Notes: a model not told the origin generated them from the sequence alone. A stretch of DNA of 64,000 nt from Streptosporangium sandarakinum (GCF_013409935.1 NZ_JACCCO010000002.1:310001-374000); one strand, 5' to 3'. Counted from the stretch's first letter, positions 27,145 to 36,100 are shown. Numbers and translations: made by a program.

Positions 27145-27750
27145 TCAGCGGACGACGATCACTTCCAGCACGCGCGGGCCGTGCACGCCCTCGACCCGGT
27201 TCAGCTCGATGTCGCTGGTCGCCGAAGGGCCGCTGATCCAGGTCAGCGGCCGGGCCGGGTCGAGCCGCCCGACGGCGTCGGGCACGTCCGCCACGATCTG
27301 GTCCGCCCGCACCACGCACAGGTGGTAGTCCGGGACCAGGGTCAGCGCCCGCCGCCCCTGCCCGGGGCCGGCGTCCAGCACGATCGTGCCGGTCTCGGCG
27401 ATCGCCACCGCGCATCCGGTGATCACGCCGTCCACGGCGTCCAGCTCGGCCGCGCTCAGCGGCGGGTCGTCGGCGACCGGCTCCGGGGGTGTCCACTCCG
27501 GGGGGAGGCCGGCGGGGATGACCACCCGGACGGCGCCGCGCCCGGCCAGCGCCGCGGTGATCGTCGCGGTCGCCTCCGCCTCGGCCACCACGTGCACGGC
27601 GGCGCGGTAGTCCGCCACCCGCTCGGCGAACAGCTCCACCGCGCCGGGCAGGTCGCGCGTCGTGCGGTAGACGCGGGTGATCTCCACGTCGGGAGCCCCG
27701 GCCACGGCGGCGCGGATCCTGGCCAGGATCCGCTCCTTGCCTCCGCTCAT
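27145..27750 (-). CDS. lutC: Lactate utilisation protein C
   Basis: 201 residues starting MSGGKERILARIRAAVAG. LutC (DUF162/LUD domain) is the third subunit of the LutABC L-lactate oxidation complex. Seen are VDGVITGCAVAIAETGTIVLDAG, LVPDYHLCVV and the closing SATSDIELNRVEGVHGPR signature. It overlaps lutB by four bases (ATGA), as expected for a complex made in fixed ratio. Confidence 0.95.
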   Translation of the reverse strand: MSGGKERILARIRAAVAGAPDVEITRVYRTTRDLPGAVELFAERVADYRAAVHVVAEAEATATITAALAGRGAVRVVIPAGLPPEWTPPEPVADDPPLSAAELDAVDGVITGCAVAIAETGTIVLDAGPGQGRRALTLVPDYHLCVVRADQIVADVPDAVGRLDPARPLTWISGPSATSDIELNRVEGVHGPRVLEVIVVR

Positions 27751-29159
27751 CGGGTGCCCCCGTTCGTACGGTTCCACCAGTCGCGGAAGGACTCGGCGGG
27801 GATGTCGGGAAGGTCGCGGGTGTCGGTCCAGGCGGCCAGCGGGCCGGGCAGTCGCCCGGGGACGAAGCGGCGCAGCCGTCCGGCGAGCCGCTGGGCCCCC
27901 GCCAGGCGCGCCGGACGGTCGAACACCCATCCGGCGGCGCGCATGCCGAGGCGCTCGGCGCGCGGGTGGCGGGCCTTCCCCCGCAGGTGGACCAGGACCT
28001 CGGGGATGTCGATCGCCACCGGGCAGACGTCGAAGCAGGCGCCGCACAGGCTGGAGGCGTACGGCAGCGAGGCGTCGAGCTCGGAGGCCATGCCGCGCAG
28101 CTGCGGGGTGAGGATCGCGCCGATCGGGCCGGGATAGACCGAGCCATAGGCGTGGCCGCCCGCGCGCTCGTAGACCGGGCAGACGTTCAGGCAGGCCGAG
28201 CAGCGGATGCAGCGCAGTGCCTGCCGTCCCACCTCGTCGGCGAGGACGCGGGTGCGGCCGTTGTCCAGCAGGACGAGGTGGAACTCCTGTCCCTCGGCGG
28301 CGCCGGTCCAGGTGGAGGTGTAGGGGTTCATCCGCTCGCCGGTGGAGCTCCTGGGCAGCAGTTGGAGGAAGACCTCCAGGTCGCGCCAGGTCGGCAGGAG
28401 TTTCTCGATGCCGACCACGCTGATCAGCGTCTCCGGCAGGGTCAGGCACATCCGGCCGTTGCCCTCGGACTCCAGCACCACCAGCGTGCCGGTCTCGGCG
28501 ATCATGAAGTTGGCGCCGGAGATCGCGACCTTGGTGGACAGGAAGCGCTCCCGCAGGTGGAGGCGGGCCGCCTCGGCCAGGGCGCGGGGGTCGTCGGTCA
28601 GCTCGCCGGGCGCCGGACGGCCCCAGGCGGCCATCTTCGCGCGGAAGATCTCACGGATCTCCGAGCGGTTGCGGTGGATGGCGGGGACCAGGATGTGCGA
28701 GGGCCAGTCGTCGCCGAGCTGCACGATCAGTTCGGCGAGGTCGGTCTCGTAGGCGGTGACGCCCGCGCGGCCGAGCGCCTCGTTGAGTCCGATCTCCTGG
28801 GTGGCCATCGACTTGACCTTGACCACGCTGGTCTCACCGGTCGCCCTGACCAGGCCGGTGACGATCCGGTTGGCCTCCGCGGCGTCGGCCGCCCAGTGGA
28901 CGTGGCCGCCGGCCGCGGTGACGGCCTCCTCCAACTGCAGGAGGTAGCGGTCCAGGTTGCGCAGCGTGTGGTCCTTGATCTGCCGGCCCGCGGCGCGCAG
29001 TTCCGCCCAGTCGGGCAGCTCGGCGACGACGGAGGCCCGCCTCCCGCGAATCGTGCGCGTGGCCTTGCGGAGGTTGAACCTGAGCTGGGAGTCCTGGACG
29101 GCGGCGGCCGCGTTGCGCGGGAACGCGGGCATGCCGAGGAACGCGGCGTTCCCGCTCAT
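27747..29159 (-). CDS. lutB: Lactate utilisation iron-sulfur protein B
   Basis: 470 residues. A LUD domain occupies the N-terminal 300 residues (VKVKSMATQEIGLNEAL; SGANFMIAETGTLVVLESEGN). The C-terminal ferredoxin part has CIRCSACLNVCPVYE and CGACFDVCPVAID, binding two [4Fe-4S] clusters. LutABC oxidises L-lactate to pyruvate. The start at MSGNAAFLG overlaps the TGA of a 14-codon mini-ORF lying between lutA and lutB and sits at the edge of a 41-bp repeat array. Confidence 0.95.
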   Translation of the reverse strand: MSGNAAFLGMPAFPRNAAAAVQDSQLRFNLRKATRTIRGRRASVVAELPDWAELRAAGRQIKDHTLRNLDRYLLQLEEAVTAAGGHVHWAADAAEANRIVTGLVRATGETSVVKVKSMATQEIGLNEALGRAGVTAYETDLAELIVQLGDDWPSHILVPAIHRNRSEIREIFRAKMAAWGRPAPGELTDDPRALAEAARLHLRERFLSTKVAISGANFMIAETGTLVVLESEGNGRMCLTLPETLISVVGIEKLLPTWRDLEVFLQLLPRSSTGERMNPYTSTWTGAAEGQEFHLVLLDNGRTRVLADEVGRQALRCIRCSACLNVCPVYERAGGHAYGSVYPGPIGAILTPQLRGMASELDASLPYASSLCGACFDVCPVAIDIPEVLVHLRGKARHPRAERLGMRAAGWVFDRPARLAGAQRLAGRLRRFVPGRLPGPLAAWTDTRDLPDIPAESFRDWWNRTNGGTR

Positions 29160-29200
29160 CGGCCGTCCCCCCTGGTCACCGCGCCGTCGTCCCCGCTCAT
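29156..29200 (-). CDS. 14-residue mini-ORF 2 between lutA and lutB
   Basis: Reads MSGDDGAVTRGDGR then TGA. Its ATG overlaps the stop of mini-ORF 1 and its TGA overlaps the lutB ATG, both as ATGA. GGGAGGAC lies just upstream of its start. It is a by-product of the 41-bp repeat and probably has no protein role, but ribosomes finishing lutA could pass through it. Confidence 0.5.
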   Translation of the reverse strand: MSGDDGAVTRGDGR

Positions 29201-29241
29201 CGGCCGTCCTCCCGGGTCACCGCGCCGTCGTCCCCGCTCAT
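29197..29241 (-). CDS. 14-residue mini-ORF 1 between lutA and lutB
   Basis: Reads MSGDDGAVTREDGR then TGA. Its ATG overlaps the lutA TGA and its own TGA overlaps the start of mini-ORF 2. Its Shine-Dalgarno (GGGGAGGAC) lies within the lutA 3' end. The lutA C-terminus itself ends DDGAVTGEDGR, the same repeat read in frame. Confidence 0.5.
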   Translation of the reverse strand: MSGDDGAVTREDGR

Positions 29242-30179
29242 CGGCCGTCCTCCCCGGTCACCGCGCCGTCATCCCGGGTCACCGCGCCGTCCTCCCCGGC
29301 GGTCGTCGCGGCGTCTTCCGCGACTCCGCGTGCGGCACCGGCCGCCGCGGTCCCCGCGGGGTCCTCCGTGGCGGCGAGGATCTCGGCGAGGTGCATGGTC
29401 CGCACCCCGGTGCGCTGCCGCCGCAGGGTGCCGCCGATGTGCATCAGGCAGGAGTTGTCGGTGGCGCAGACCACCTCCGCGCCGGTGTCCATGATGTTGC
29501 GCACCTTGTCGGCGCACATGGCCGCGGAGACCGCCGGGTTCTTCACCGCGAAGGTGCCGCCGAAGCCGCAGCACTCCTCGGACTCGGGCAGCGGCACCAG
29601 CTCCAGGCCCCGCACCCGCTCCAGCAGGCGGAGCGGGCGGTCGCCCAGGCGCAGGCCGCGCAGGGAGTGGCAGGTCGGGTGGTAGGTCACCCGGTGCGGG
29701 AAGTACGCCCCGACGTCCTCGGCGCCGAGGACGTCGAGGAGGAACTCCGACAGCTCGTAGACCCTCGGCCCCGCCTCGGCGGACTCCCCCGCCGGAGGGG
29801 CGGGCTCGCCGGCACGGGGTTCGTACCCGCCCGCCGCGCCGGACGGGACCGGCCCGCCGCCCGTCTCGTGGCCGCCGTGACCGCCGTGACCGCCCGAGGC
29901 GGCGCGGGCCAGCTTCGGGTACTGCTCACGCACCATCGCGGCGCACGACCCCGACGGCACCACGACCGCGTCGTAACCGGCGAAGACGTCCGCGAAGTGC
30001 CGTGCCAGCCGCCTGCCCTCGGCCAGGTAGCCGGTGTTGAGGTGCATCTGGCCGCAGCACGTCTGCGCCGTGGGGAAGTCCACGTCGCAGCCCAGGCGGC
30101 GCAGCAGGGTCACGACCGCCTGCCCGGTGCCGGGGAACAGGGTGTCGTTCACGCATGTGACGAACAGGGCGACGCGCAA
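29238..30179 (-). CDS. lutA: Lactate utilisation protein A (CCG-domain Fe-S protein)
   Basis: 313 residues from a TTG start right after GGGAGGGAG. It opens MRVALFVTCVNDTLFPGTG. Two cysteine-rich CCG domains are present: TCCGQMHLNTGY and ECCGFGGTFAVKNP, the second followed by CATDNSCLMHIGG. It is the first gene of lutABC. Two oddities stand out: a ~45-residue low-complexity insert (GGHGGHGGHETGGG onward) between the domains, encoded by 9-bp repeats at 29871-29895, and a C-terminal tail of ~35 residues built partly from the 41-bp repeat. Normal LutA is about 240 residues. Confidence 0.93.
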   Translation of the reverse strand: MRVALFVTCVNDTLFPGTGQAVVTLLRRLGCDVDFPTAQTCCGQMHLNTGYLAEGRRLARHFADVFAGYDAVVVPSGSCAAMVREQYPKLARAASGGHGGHGGHETGGGPVPSGAAGGYEPRAGEPAPPAGESAEAGPRVYELSEFLLDVLGAEDVGAYFPHRVTYHPTCHSLRGLRLGDRPLRLLERVRGLELVPLPESEECCGFGGTFAVKNPAVSAAMCADKVRNIMDTGAEVVCATDNSCLMHIGGTLRRQRTGVRTMHLAEILAATEDPAGTAAAGAARGVAEDAATTAGEDGAVTRDDGAVTGEDGR

Positions 30180-30249
30180 GGCACTCCCTCCCGAGTCTGG
30201 TGCAACACACTATCCGTCCGGCTTTCCGAACCGCGGGGAGCGGCACCGG

Positions 30250-31839
30250 TCAGGGCATGAGGGCGGCGCCCGGCAGGCCCTCCGAGGTGGCGGAGACCGG
30301 GGCCGGGACGACGCCCGACGACGGCCCGGGGACCCCCAGGGAGACGGGTCCGAGCGAGGACGCCGGGGACGGGACGGTGCCGGTGATCGAGGGCGGCTGG
30401 ACGGAGTCGGCCACCCGGCACGACTCGCCCGAGCACGTCGCCAGCGCGTCGAGCTGCCGGTCGAACGCGGAGATCACCGACGGCGGCACCCCGGCCGCGA
30501 GGTTGTGGAGCTGGTAGGGGTCGGTGACGAGGTCGTAGAGCTGGTACTCCCCGGTCGCGTAGCGGACGAAGGTGTAGCGGGCGGTCCGCATGCCCCGGTA
30601 GGCCGGGACCGGCGTCTGGCGGGCCGAGTCCAGGTTGAACGGGCGGTTGAACTCCAGCAGCACGTTCTGCCGCCAGGACGGGGGCGTGCGGCCTTGCAGC
30701 AGCGGCACCAGGGACCTTCCCTCGACGAAGGAGGGCAGCCGGGCCCCGGCCAGGTCGGCGAAGGTCGGGGCGAGATCGACGTTGGCGCCCATCTCCTCGA
30801 CGACGCCACCGGGCCGCACGCCCGGCCCGCGGACCACGAGCGGCACCCTGATCGCCTCGTCGAACGGGGTGGTCTTGCCGTGCTGGAGCCGGTGCTGGCC
30901 CAGGTGGAACCCGTTATCGGAGCCGAAGAAGATATAGGTGTCGTCCAGTTTGCCGGCGGCCCTGAGGGTCTCGACCAGGGCGCCGACCATGTCGTCCACG
31001 CCCAGCATGGCGCGGAGCCTCCGGCGGTAGCGCTCGTCGATCCGCTGGGTCGCGAGCGCGCCGAACCGCGGGCGCATCCGCATCCAGAGGGGCTCGGCGG
31101 AGACGTCCTCCTGGTTGAACGACGGGGTCCGGGGCGCCGTCGCGTAGGGGAACGCCTCGGCGTGCCGGGGCGCGCAGTTGGCCGGGTTGTGCGGGGCGAT
31201 GGGCGCGAGGTAGAGGAAGAACGGCTGGTCGCCCGGCTGGGAGACGAACGCCTGGGCCTTCTCGCTCAGCACGTCGCCGAGGTAGTCCTGGGGCAGCGAG
31301 CCGTACGCCCGTACCGTGCCGTTCTCGTTGAGCGCGTAGTCGTACTCGTTGTAGAGGTTGCGCACGGGGACGTCCCACTCGTCCCAGCCGGGTGGCACGT
31401 GGTCCGGCGGAGCGATGCCGCCGGGGTAGTGGTTGAGGTATTTGCCCATCAGCCCGGTGCGGTACCCGGCGTCCTGCATCCAGGTGCCGATTGTGGAACG
31501 TTCCAGACCGGAGGTGAAGAACTTCTCGAATCCCCCTTCGGGGCCGGTGTTGGTCAGCACGCCGTGGCTGTGGACGTACTGGGAGCGCAGAATCGACGAG
31601 CGGGAGGGGCAGCACCAGGAGTTCGACACGAAGAAGCGCTCGAAACCGGTGCCGGCGAGGACGAGCTGGTTCCAGATGTTCGGGAAGAGGTGGAGGTTCC
31701 CCGCCTCCAGGTCGTCGGTGAGGATGAACACGATGTTCGGCCGCCGGACGGCCTGCGCCGCCGTGGGGGCCAGTCCGGACGCCGCCGCGAGGACGGACAG
31801 CAGCGTCAGGCACAGGAGCTTGCGGACGGTGTTCAGCAC
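30250..31839 (-). CDS. Secreted sulfatase
   Basis: 529 residues with a signal peptide (RKLLCLTLLSVLAAASGLAPTAAQA). The sulfatase core begins RPNIVFILTDDLEAGN (metal-binding DD). The active-site motif is CPSRS in NSWCCPSRSSIL, the Cys type that needs conversion to formylglycine. Later stretches are GLMGKYLNHYPGG, FFGSDNGFHLGQHRL and a C-terminal YQLYDLVTDPYQLHNLA typical of the N-acetylglucosamine-6-sulfatase/arylsulfatase group. The substrate is not known. No formylglycine-generating enzyme is seen in the window. It is divergent from the oxidoreductase at 31956. Confidence 0.93.
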   Translation of the reverse strand: MLNTVRKLLCLTLLSVLAAASGLAPTAAQAVRRPNIVFILTDDLEAGNLHLFPNIWNQLVLAGTGFERFFVSNSWCCPSRSSILRSQYVHSHGVLTNTGPEGGFEKFFTSGLERSTIGTWMQDAGYRTGLMGKYLNHYPGGIAPPDHVPPGWDEWDVPVRNLYNEYDYALNENGTVRAYGSLPQDYLGDVLSEKAQAFVSQPGDQPFFLYLAPIAPHNPANCAPRHAEAFPYATAPRTPSFNQEDVSAEPLWMRMRPRFGALATQRIDERYRRRLRAMLGVDDMVGALVETLRAAGKLDDTYIFFGSDNGFHLGQHRLQHGKTTPFDEAIRVPLVVRGPGVRPGGVVEEMGANVDLAPTFADLAGARLPSFVEGRSLVPLLQGRTPPSWRQNVLLEFNRPFNLDSARQTPVPAYRGMRTARYTFVRYATGEYQLYDLVTDPYQLHNLAAGVPPSVISAFDRQLDALATCSGESCRVADSVQPPSITGTVPSPASSLGPVSLGVPGPSSGVVPAPVSATSEGLPGAALMP

Positions 31840-31955
31840 AAATTCACGTTTCCCACCTGCCCCGACGCCGACACCTCCCCCTCGGCTCCCTCTCGACCCC
31901 CCTGCTGGAACGTGTTCTCATCGGGTAGGCGCACGACTTCTCGCGGGAGGCCCCC

Positions 31956-32975
31956 ATGACCGCCGACCTGAGGCTCGGCCTGAATCTCGGCTACTGGCAG
32001 CGCGACCCCTTCGACGCCACCGCGCTCGTCCAGGCCGCCGAGCGGCTGGGCTACGACTCCGTCTGGACCGCCGAGGCGTACGGCAGCGACGCCTTCACCC
32101 CGCTGGCCTGGTACGGCGCCCGTACGTCCCGGATCAGGCTGGGCACCTCGGTGGTCCAGCTCTCGGCCCGGACCCCGGCGGCGACCGCGATGACCGCGAT
32201 GACGCTGGACCACCTGACCGGCGGGCGGCTGCTGCTCGGGATCGGCGCCTCCGGCCCGCAGGTGGTCGAGGGCTGGTACGGCGTGCCGTTCCCCCGGCCG
32301 CTGGCCCGCACCCGCGAGTACGTCGAGATCATGCGGAAGGTCTGGCGCCGCGACGAGCCGGTGACGCACGACGGCGAGCACTACCCGCTCCCCTATCCGG
32401 GCGGCGCCGGCCTCGGCAAGCCGCTGAAGCTGATCACCCGCCCGCTGCGCCCCGACATCCCCGTCTACCTGGGCGCCGAGGGGCCCCGGAACGTCGCGCT
32501 CGCCGCGGAGATCGCCGACGGCTGGCTCCCGCTGTTCACGCTCCCGGAACGGATCGGCGAGATGTACGGCCCGCCGCTCGCCGGGGCGGCCCCGGGCTTC
32601 GACATCGCGGCGATGGTCATGACGCTGCTCACCGACGACGTCCGGGGCGCCCTGGACACGGTGAAGGCGATGCTGACCCTCTACATCGGCGGCATGGGGG
32701 CCAAGGGCCGCAACTTCCACTCCGACATCGTCGCCAGGATGGGGTACGGCGAGGCGGCCGAGCGGATCCAGGCGCTCTACCTGGCCGGGCGCAGGCAGGA
32801 GGCGTTCGCGGCGGTCCCGGACGAGCTGGCCGACGGCATCTCCCTGGTCGGCCCGGCCGGGCGGATCCGCGAGCGCCTCGCCGCGTGGCGGGCGAGCCCG
32901 GTCACCAGCCTTCTGGTGATGGGCCCGCGCGACGAGGACTCCCTGCGGACGATCCGCGACCTGGTCCTGGGCTGA
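31956..32975 (+). CDS. LLM-class F420-dependent oxidoreductase
   Basis: 339 residues behind GGGAGG. A luciferase-like TIM barrel: MTADLRLGLNLGYWQRDPFD, YDSVWTAEAYGSDAFTPLAWYG, TSRIRLGTSVVQLSARTPAATAMTAMTLD, GGRLLLGIGASGPQVVEGWYG. These features match the actinobacterial F420-dependent subgroup; FMN use cannot be excluded. The substrate is unknown. It stands alone and is closed by a 12-bp hairpin. Confidence 0.9.
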   Translation: MTADLRLGLNLGYWQRDPFDATALVQAAERLGYDSVWTAEAYGSDAFTPLAWYGARTSRIRLGTSVVQLSARTPAATAMTAMTLDHLTGGRLLLGIGASGPQVVEGWYGVPFPRPLARTREYVEIMRKVWRRDEPVTHDGEHYPLPYPGGAGLGKPLKLITRPLRPDIPVYLGAEGPRNVALAAEIADGWLPLFTLPERIGEMYGPPLAGAAPGFDIAAMVMTLLTDDVRGALDTVKAMLTLYIGGMGAKGRNFHSDIVARMGYGEAAERIQALYLAGRRQEAFAAVPDELADGISLVGPAGRIRERLAAWRASPVTSLLVMGPRDEDSLRTIRDLVLG

Positions 32976-33053
32976 CGTCCCGGACCGGCGATCCGCGGCC
33001 TGGTCCTGGGCCGACGCCCCCGGACCGGGCTTCCGGGCCGGGTTCCGCGCCGG

Positions 33054-33085
33054 GCCGCGGCGCGGACCGAGCCCCGCGCCGCGGC
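33054..33085. terminator. Hairpin between convergent oxidoreductase and permease genes
   Basis: GCCGCGGCGCGG (33054-33065) pairs perfectly with 33074-33085 across an 8-nt loop. It sits between the stops of two convergent genes and may serve both. Confidence 0.7.
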
Positions 33086-33108
33086 CGGTCCCGGGCCGGC
33101 GGCCGGGG

Positions 33109-35088
33109 TCAGTCCGGCCGCGGCGCGGGGTCGGCGGTGACCGACCGCAGCAGCGGGGCGCTCGCCGCCCCGGCGCCCACCACCCCGGCGAAGCCGAGGA
33201 CCACGCAGGTCAGCAGGACCGTCAGCCCGGTCGTGTTCAGCGCGGCGTACACGAACGGCAGGGCGCAGAACATGCCCGCCGCGATGGTGCCGCCGCCCAT
33301 GACCGTCAGCGGGATGAGCGTCTCGGACCGGCGGGCCGCGTTCAGCACCGAGAGCGGGGTGCCCGCCAGCCTGAGCAGCGCGTAGGTCTGCCGGCGGTCC
33401 AGGACCGAGGAGGCGGCGGTGATCCCGGCGCTGGCGATCGCCACCAGGAAGCACACCGCGAGCACGGCGACCACGCCGGTGCGGATGTCGCCGAGCATCC
33501 GGTTGGAGGCCCGCTGGTCGTCGGCCGCCGTGGTGGCCACGCCGCCCGGGACCAGACCGGTCAGCGCGGTGCGGGCCCGGTCGAGCGTCGCGGCGTCGTG
33601 CGCGCGGGGCGTGACGGCGACCACCTTCAGCTTGCCCTCGCTCCCGCCGGTCATCCGCACCGTCGCCGGGACGCCGGCCGCCGACAGCCGCTCGCGGGCC
33701 TGGCCGGCGACCTCGGAAAGGCGCGCGGGAGGCGCCGAGACGCGCAGGACGGCGGCGTCCGGGGAGCCGAACAGGCCGCTGTCCGGGACGAGCAGGCCGA
33801 TGAACCCGGCGATGAATCCGATCATGGCGACGCCGCTCACCGTCCGCCAGGCGGACCTGGGATCGTCGATCAGGCGGCGACCGGCCAGCAGCCGGGCCGG
33901 ACCGCGGGCGGTGCGCGCGACGATCCGGCCGATCCGGCCGACCACCCAGGGACCGGCGAGGTTGACGGCGCCGAAGGCCAGCCCCAGGGAGAGGGCGAAG
34001 ATCCCGACACCCGCCCCCATGCCGCCGACGACGGGCACCGTGGCGAGGGCCGCGAGCAACGCGACGACCCGGATGAAGCGCATCGCCGGGGGCGTCTCCC
34101 GCCGTGCGACGCCGAGCGGGCTGACCACGACGCGGCGCAGCCCGGCCACCGCCGACAGGCCGACGAGCAGCGGCACGGCCACCAGCACCCCCGCCACCGC
34201 CGGCGCGCCCGGCCACAGGTCCGCCAGGAACCAGGAGCCGCCGGCCACCTCGATCCCGGTGAGCAGGGGGGAGCAGACCCCGTACAGGACCAGGCCGAGC
34301 AGCGCGCCGCAGAACGCGGTGATCACCGCCTCCGCGACGGTCATCGTGACGACCTGCCCCGGGGTCGCGCCGACCAGCCGGAGCGCGGCCAGGCGCTGGT
34401 CGCGGCGGGCCACGGTGAGCCGGGCCGCGGCGCCGCCGAACACCAGCAGCGGAACGACCATCAGGACGCTGGCGACCACCCCGAGGATCTGGTAGCCCAC
34501 CGCCTCGTCGGTGTGCCGCCCGGCGAAGGAGGAGATCCGCACCGGCCCGACGCCGCGGTCCCGGTCGGCGTAGCCCGGCGCCCTGACGGTCAGCTCCGGG
34601 GAGTCCGGCGTCTGCCCGCGGACGACCAGGAGCTCGCCGGGGTGGACCAGCGTCCCCTCCTCGACGGTCCCGGCGCGCCGGCCGGGGAACCGGTCGGCGA
34701 GCTGGCCGGCGGGAAGGCTCCCGGCGAGCTCGGCGAGCGCCGGGGAGAACCAGACCTCGCCGGGGGCCGGGAAGCGGGTCAGGCCGGGCGGCGCGGGCAC
34801 ACCCGGCTTCAGCGCCGTCAGGTTGACGACGGTGATCCGCTGCCCGCGCACGTGGTCGGTGCGGACCGACTCGACCGCCACCGCCCCGTCCGCGGCGGCC
34901 ACCGGGTTGCGCCACGCCTCCCGGTCGGCCCTGCCCTGGAAGGCGAAGTTGACGGCCACGGTGAACAGCAGGAGCGCGGTGCTGATGGCCACCGCCGCCG
35001 CGGTCAGGCCGGCGCCCAGCAGGCCGCGGCGGCCCCCGCCGCGCAGCAGCCGCCAGGCCAGGCCGATCAGGTTGCCCATCGCGCTCAC
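33109..35088 (-). CDS. FtsX-like ABC transporter permease
   Basis: 659 residues from a GTG that overlaps the ATPase stop (GTGA); an ATG four codons later (MGNLIGLAWRLLRGG) is the alternative. Topology is that of a duplicated FtsX-like permease: an N-terminal membrane segment (GLLGAGLTAAAVAISTALLLFTVAVNF), a ~150-residue extracellular domain, then membrane blocks around ILGVVASVLMVVPLLVF, VAGVLVAVPLLVGLSAVAG and a second set ending TVLLTCVVLGFAGVVGAG. It works with the ATPase encoded just upstream, perhaps exporting lipids or antimicrobial peptides. Confidence 0.88.
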   Translation of the reverse strand: MSAMGNLIGLAWRLLRGGGRRGLLGAGLTAAAVAISTALLLFTVAVNFAFQGRADREAWRNPVAAADGAVAVESVRTDHVRGQRITVVNLTALKPGVPAPPGLTRFPAPGEVWFSPALAELAGSLPAGQLADRFPGRRAGTVEEGTLVHPGELLVVRGQTPDSPELTVRAPGYADRDRGVGPVRISSFAGRHTDEAVGYQILGVVASVLMVVPLLVFGGAAARLTVARRDQRLAALRLVGATPGQVVTMTVAEAVITAFCGALLGLVLYGVCSPLLTGIEVAGGSWFLADLWPGAPAVAGVLVAVPLLVGLSAVAGLRRVVVSPLGVARRETPPAMRFIRVVALLAALATVPVVGGMGAGVGIFALSLGLAFGAVNLAGPWVVGRIGRIVARTARGPARLLAGRRLIDDPRSAWRTVSGVAMIGFIAGFIGLLVPDSGLFGSPDAAVLRVSAPPARLSEVAGQARERLSAAGVPATVRMTGGSEGKLKVVAVTPRAHDAATLDRARTALTGLVPGGVATTAADDQRASNRMLGDIRTGVVAVLAVCFLVAIASAGITAASSVLDRRQTYALLRLAGTPLSVLNAARRSETLIPLTVMGGGTIAAGMFCALPFVYAALNTTGLTVLLTCVVLGFAGVVGAGAASAPLLRSVTADPAPRPD

Positions 35089-35843
35089 CGGCCCGCCCCG
35101 GTCTCCCGGTCCCATCCGCCCGGACCGGCCGCCGCGGGCGCGGCGGGCACAGTGGCCACGGCGGGCGCGGTGCCCCGCGGGTCGGGCAGGACGCGGCCGT
35201 CGCGGACCTCGACCACGCGGTCGCACCAGCGCGCCACCTCGGGGTCGTGGGTGACGACCACCAGCGACGCCCCGTTGTGCTTGGTGGCCTCCACCAGCAG
35301 GCGCATCGTCTCCTGGCCGGTGGCCTGGTCGAGCGCGCCGGTCGGCTCGTCCGCGAAGATCACCGCGGGCCGGGTGACCAGCGCCCTGGCGATCGCCACC
35401 CGCTGCGCCTGGCCGCCGGAGAGCTCGCCCGGACGCCGCTCCTCCATCCCGGCCAGGCCGAGCGGGGCGAACCACTCGCGGGCCCGCCGTACGGCGTCGG
35501 CCCGGGAGACGTCGCCGAGCATGAGCGGCAGCGCCACGTTCTCGTCGGCGGGCAGCTCCGGCAGCAGCTGGCCGAACTGGAACACGAACCCGAACCGGGT
35601 GCGGCGCAGGGCGCTGCGCTCGCGCTCGCCCATCGTGTCGATCCGCCGGTCCAGCAGGCGGACCTCTCCCTCGTCCGGCTTCATGATCCCGGCGAGGCAG
35701 TGCAGCAGGGTCGACTTGCCCGACCCGCTCGGCCCCATGATCGCTACGGCCTCGCCACCCCGGACGGCCAGCCCGACACCGCCCAGCGCCACGGCCGGGC
35801 CGAACCTTTTGACCAGGCCGATTCCTTCAAGCACAACGTTCAT
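35085..35843 (-). CDS. ABC transporter ATP-binding protein (LolD/MacB-like)
   Basis: 252 residues starting MNVVLEGIGLVKRFGPAVAL. Walker A is MGPSGSGKSTLLHCLAG, the Q-loop FGFVFQFGQLLPEL, the signature [15 protein letters not shown] and Walker B VIFADEPTGALD, the set typical of LolD/MacB-type ATPases that pair with FtsX-like permeases. The C-terminal ~25 residues are A/P-rich. Its stop overlaps the permease start. The response regulator at 36101 is divergent and could control it. Confidence 0.92.
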   Translation of the reverse strand: MNVVLEGIGLVKRFGPAVALGGVGLAVRGGEAVAIMGPSGSGKSTLLHCLAGIMKPDEGEVRLLDRRIDTMGERERSALRRTRFGFVFQFGQLLPELPADENVALPLMLGDVSRADAVRRAREWFAPLGLAGMEERRPGELSGGQAQRVAIARALVTRPAVIFADEPTGALDQATGQETMRLLVEATKHNGASLVVVTHDPEVARWCDRVVEVRDGRVLPDPRGTAPAVATVPAAPAAAGPGGWDRETGAGR

Positions 35844-35940
35844 GGGGACGACTCTCCCGCTCCCGGGGGCCGCCGCGGATCGGCCGGGAGTCCGATCCGC
35901 TGCCGCCGGCCTCGGCCGAAAGTCGGGGTCCGCGGGCTCC

Positions 35941-36052
35941 GGGAGCCGATGTCCAGGAGCCGGCGTCCGGGAGCCGGCGTCCGGGAGCCGATGTCCGGGG
36001 ACCGACCGCGCGGGTTCCGGGAACCGGCGTCCGGGGGCCGGCGTCCGGAGTG
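35941..36052. repeat. 14-bp imperfect tandem repeats in a divergent promoter region
   Basis: Six or more copies of GGGAGCCGGCGTCC-like units (variants GGGAGCCGATGTCC, GGGAACCGGCGTCC, GGGGCCGGCGTCC) lie between the ABC ATPase gene and the response regulator. They could be repeated protein-binding sites or simple slippage products. Confidence 0.7.
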
Positions 36053-36100
36053 TCCGGTGCGGGGGTCCGACCCTCCGGTACGGCTGGCAGAATCCTTCGG

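Larger units (their letters stand above)
29151..29290. repeat. 41-bp tandem repeat spanning the lutA-lutB junction
   Basis: Units with starts at 29151, 29192 and 29233 are nearly identical (core CCCGCTCATCGGCCGTC); a shortened fourth unit continues into lutA. On the coding strand each unit carries a Shine-Dalgarno (GGGAGGAC or AGGGGGGAC), seven spacer bases and ATGAGCGGG. 41 is not a multiple of three, so each copied ATG is in a new frame that closes at the next copy. Confidence 0.92.

Noticed and set aside
29151-29290. CRISPR-like array at the lut junction
   Set aside because: Units are contiguous 41-bp tandem copies without unique spacers, and no cas genes are present.
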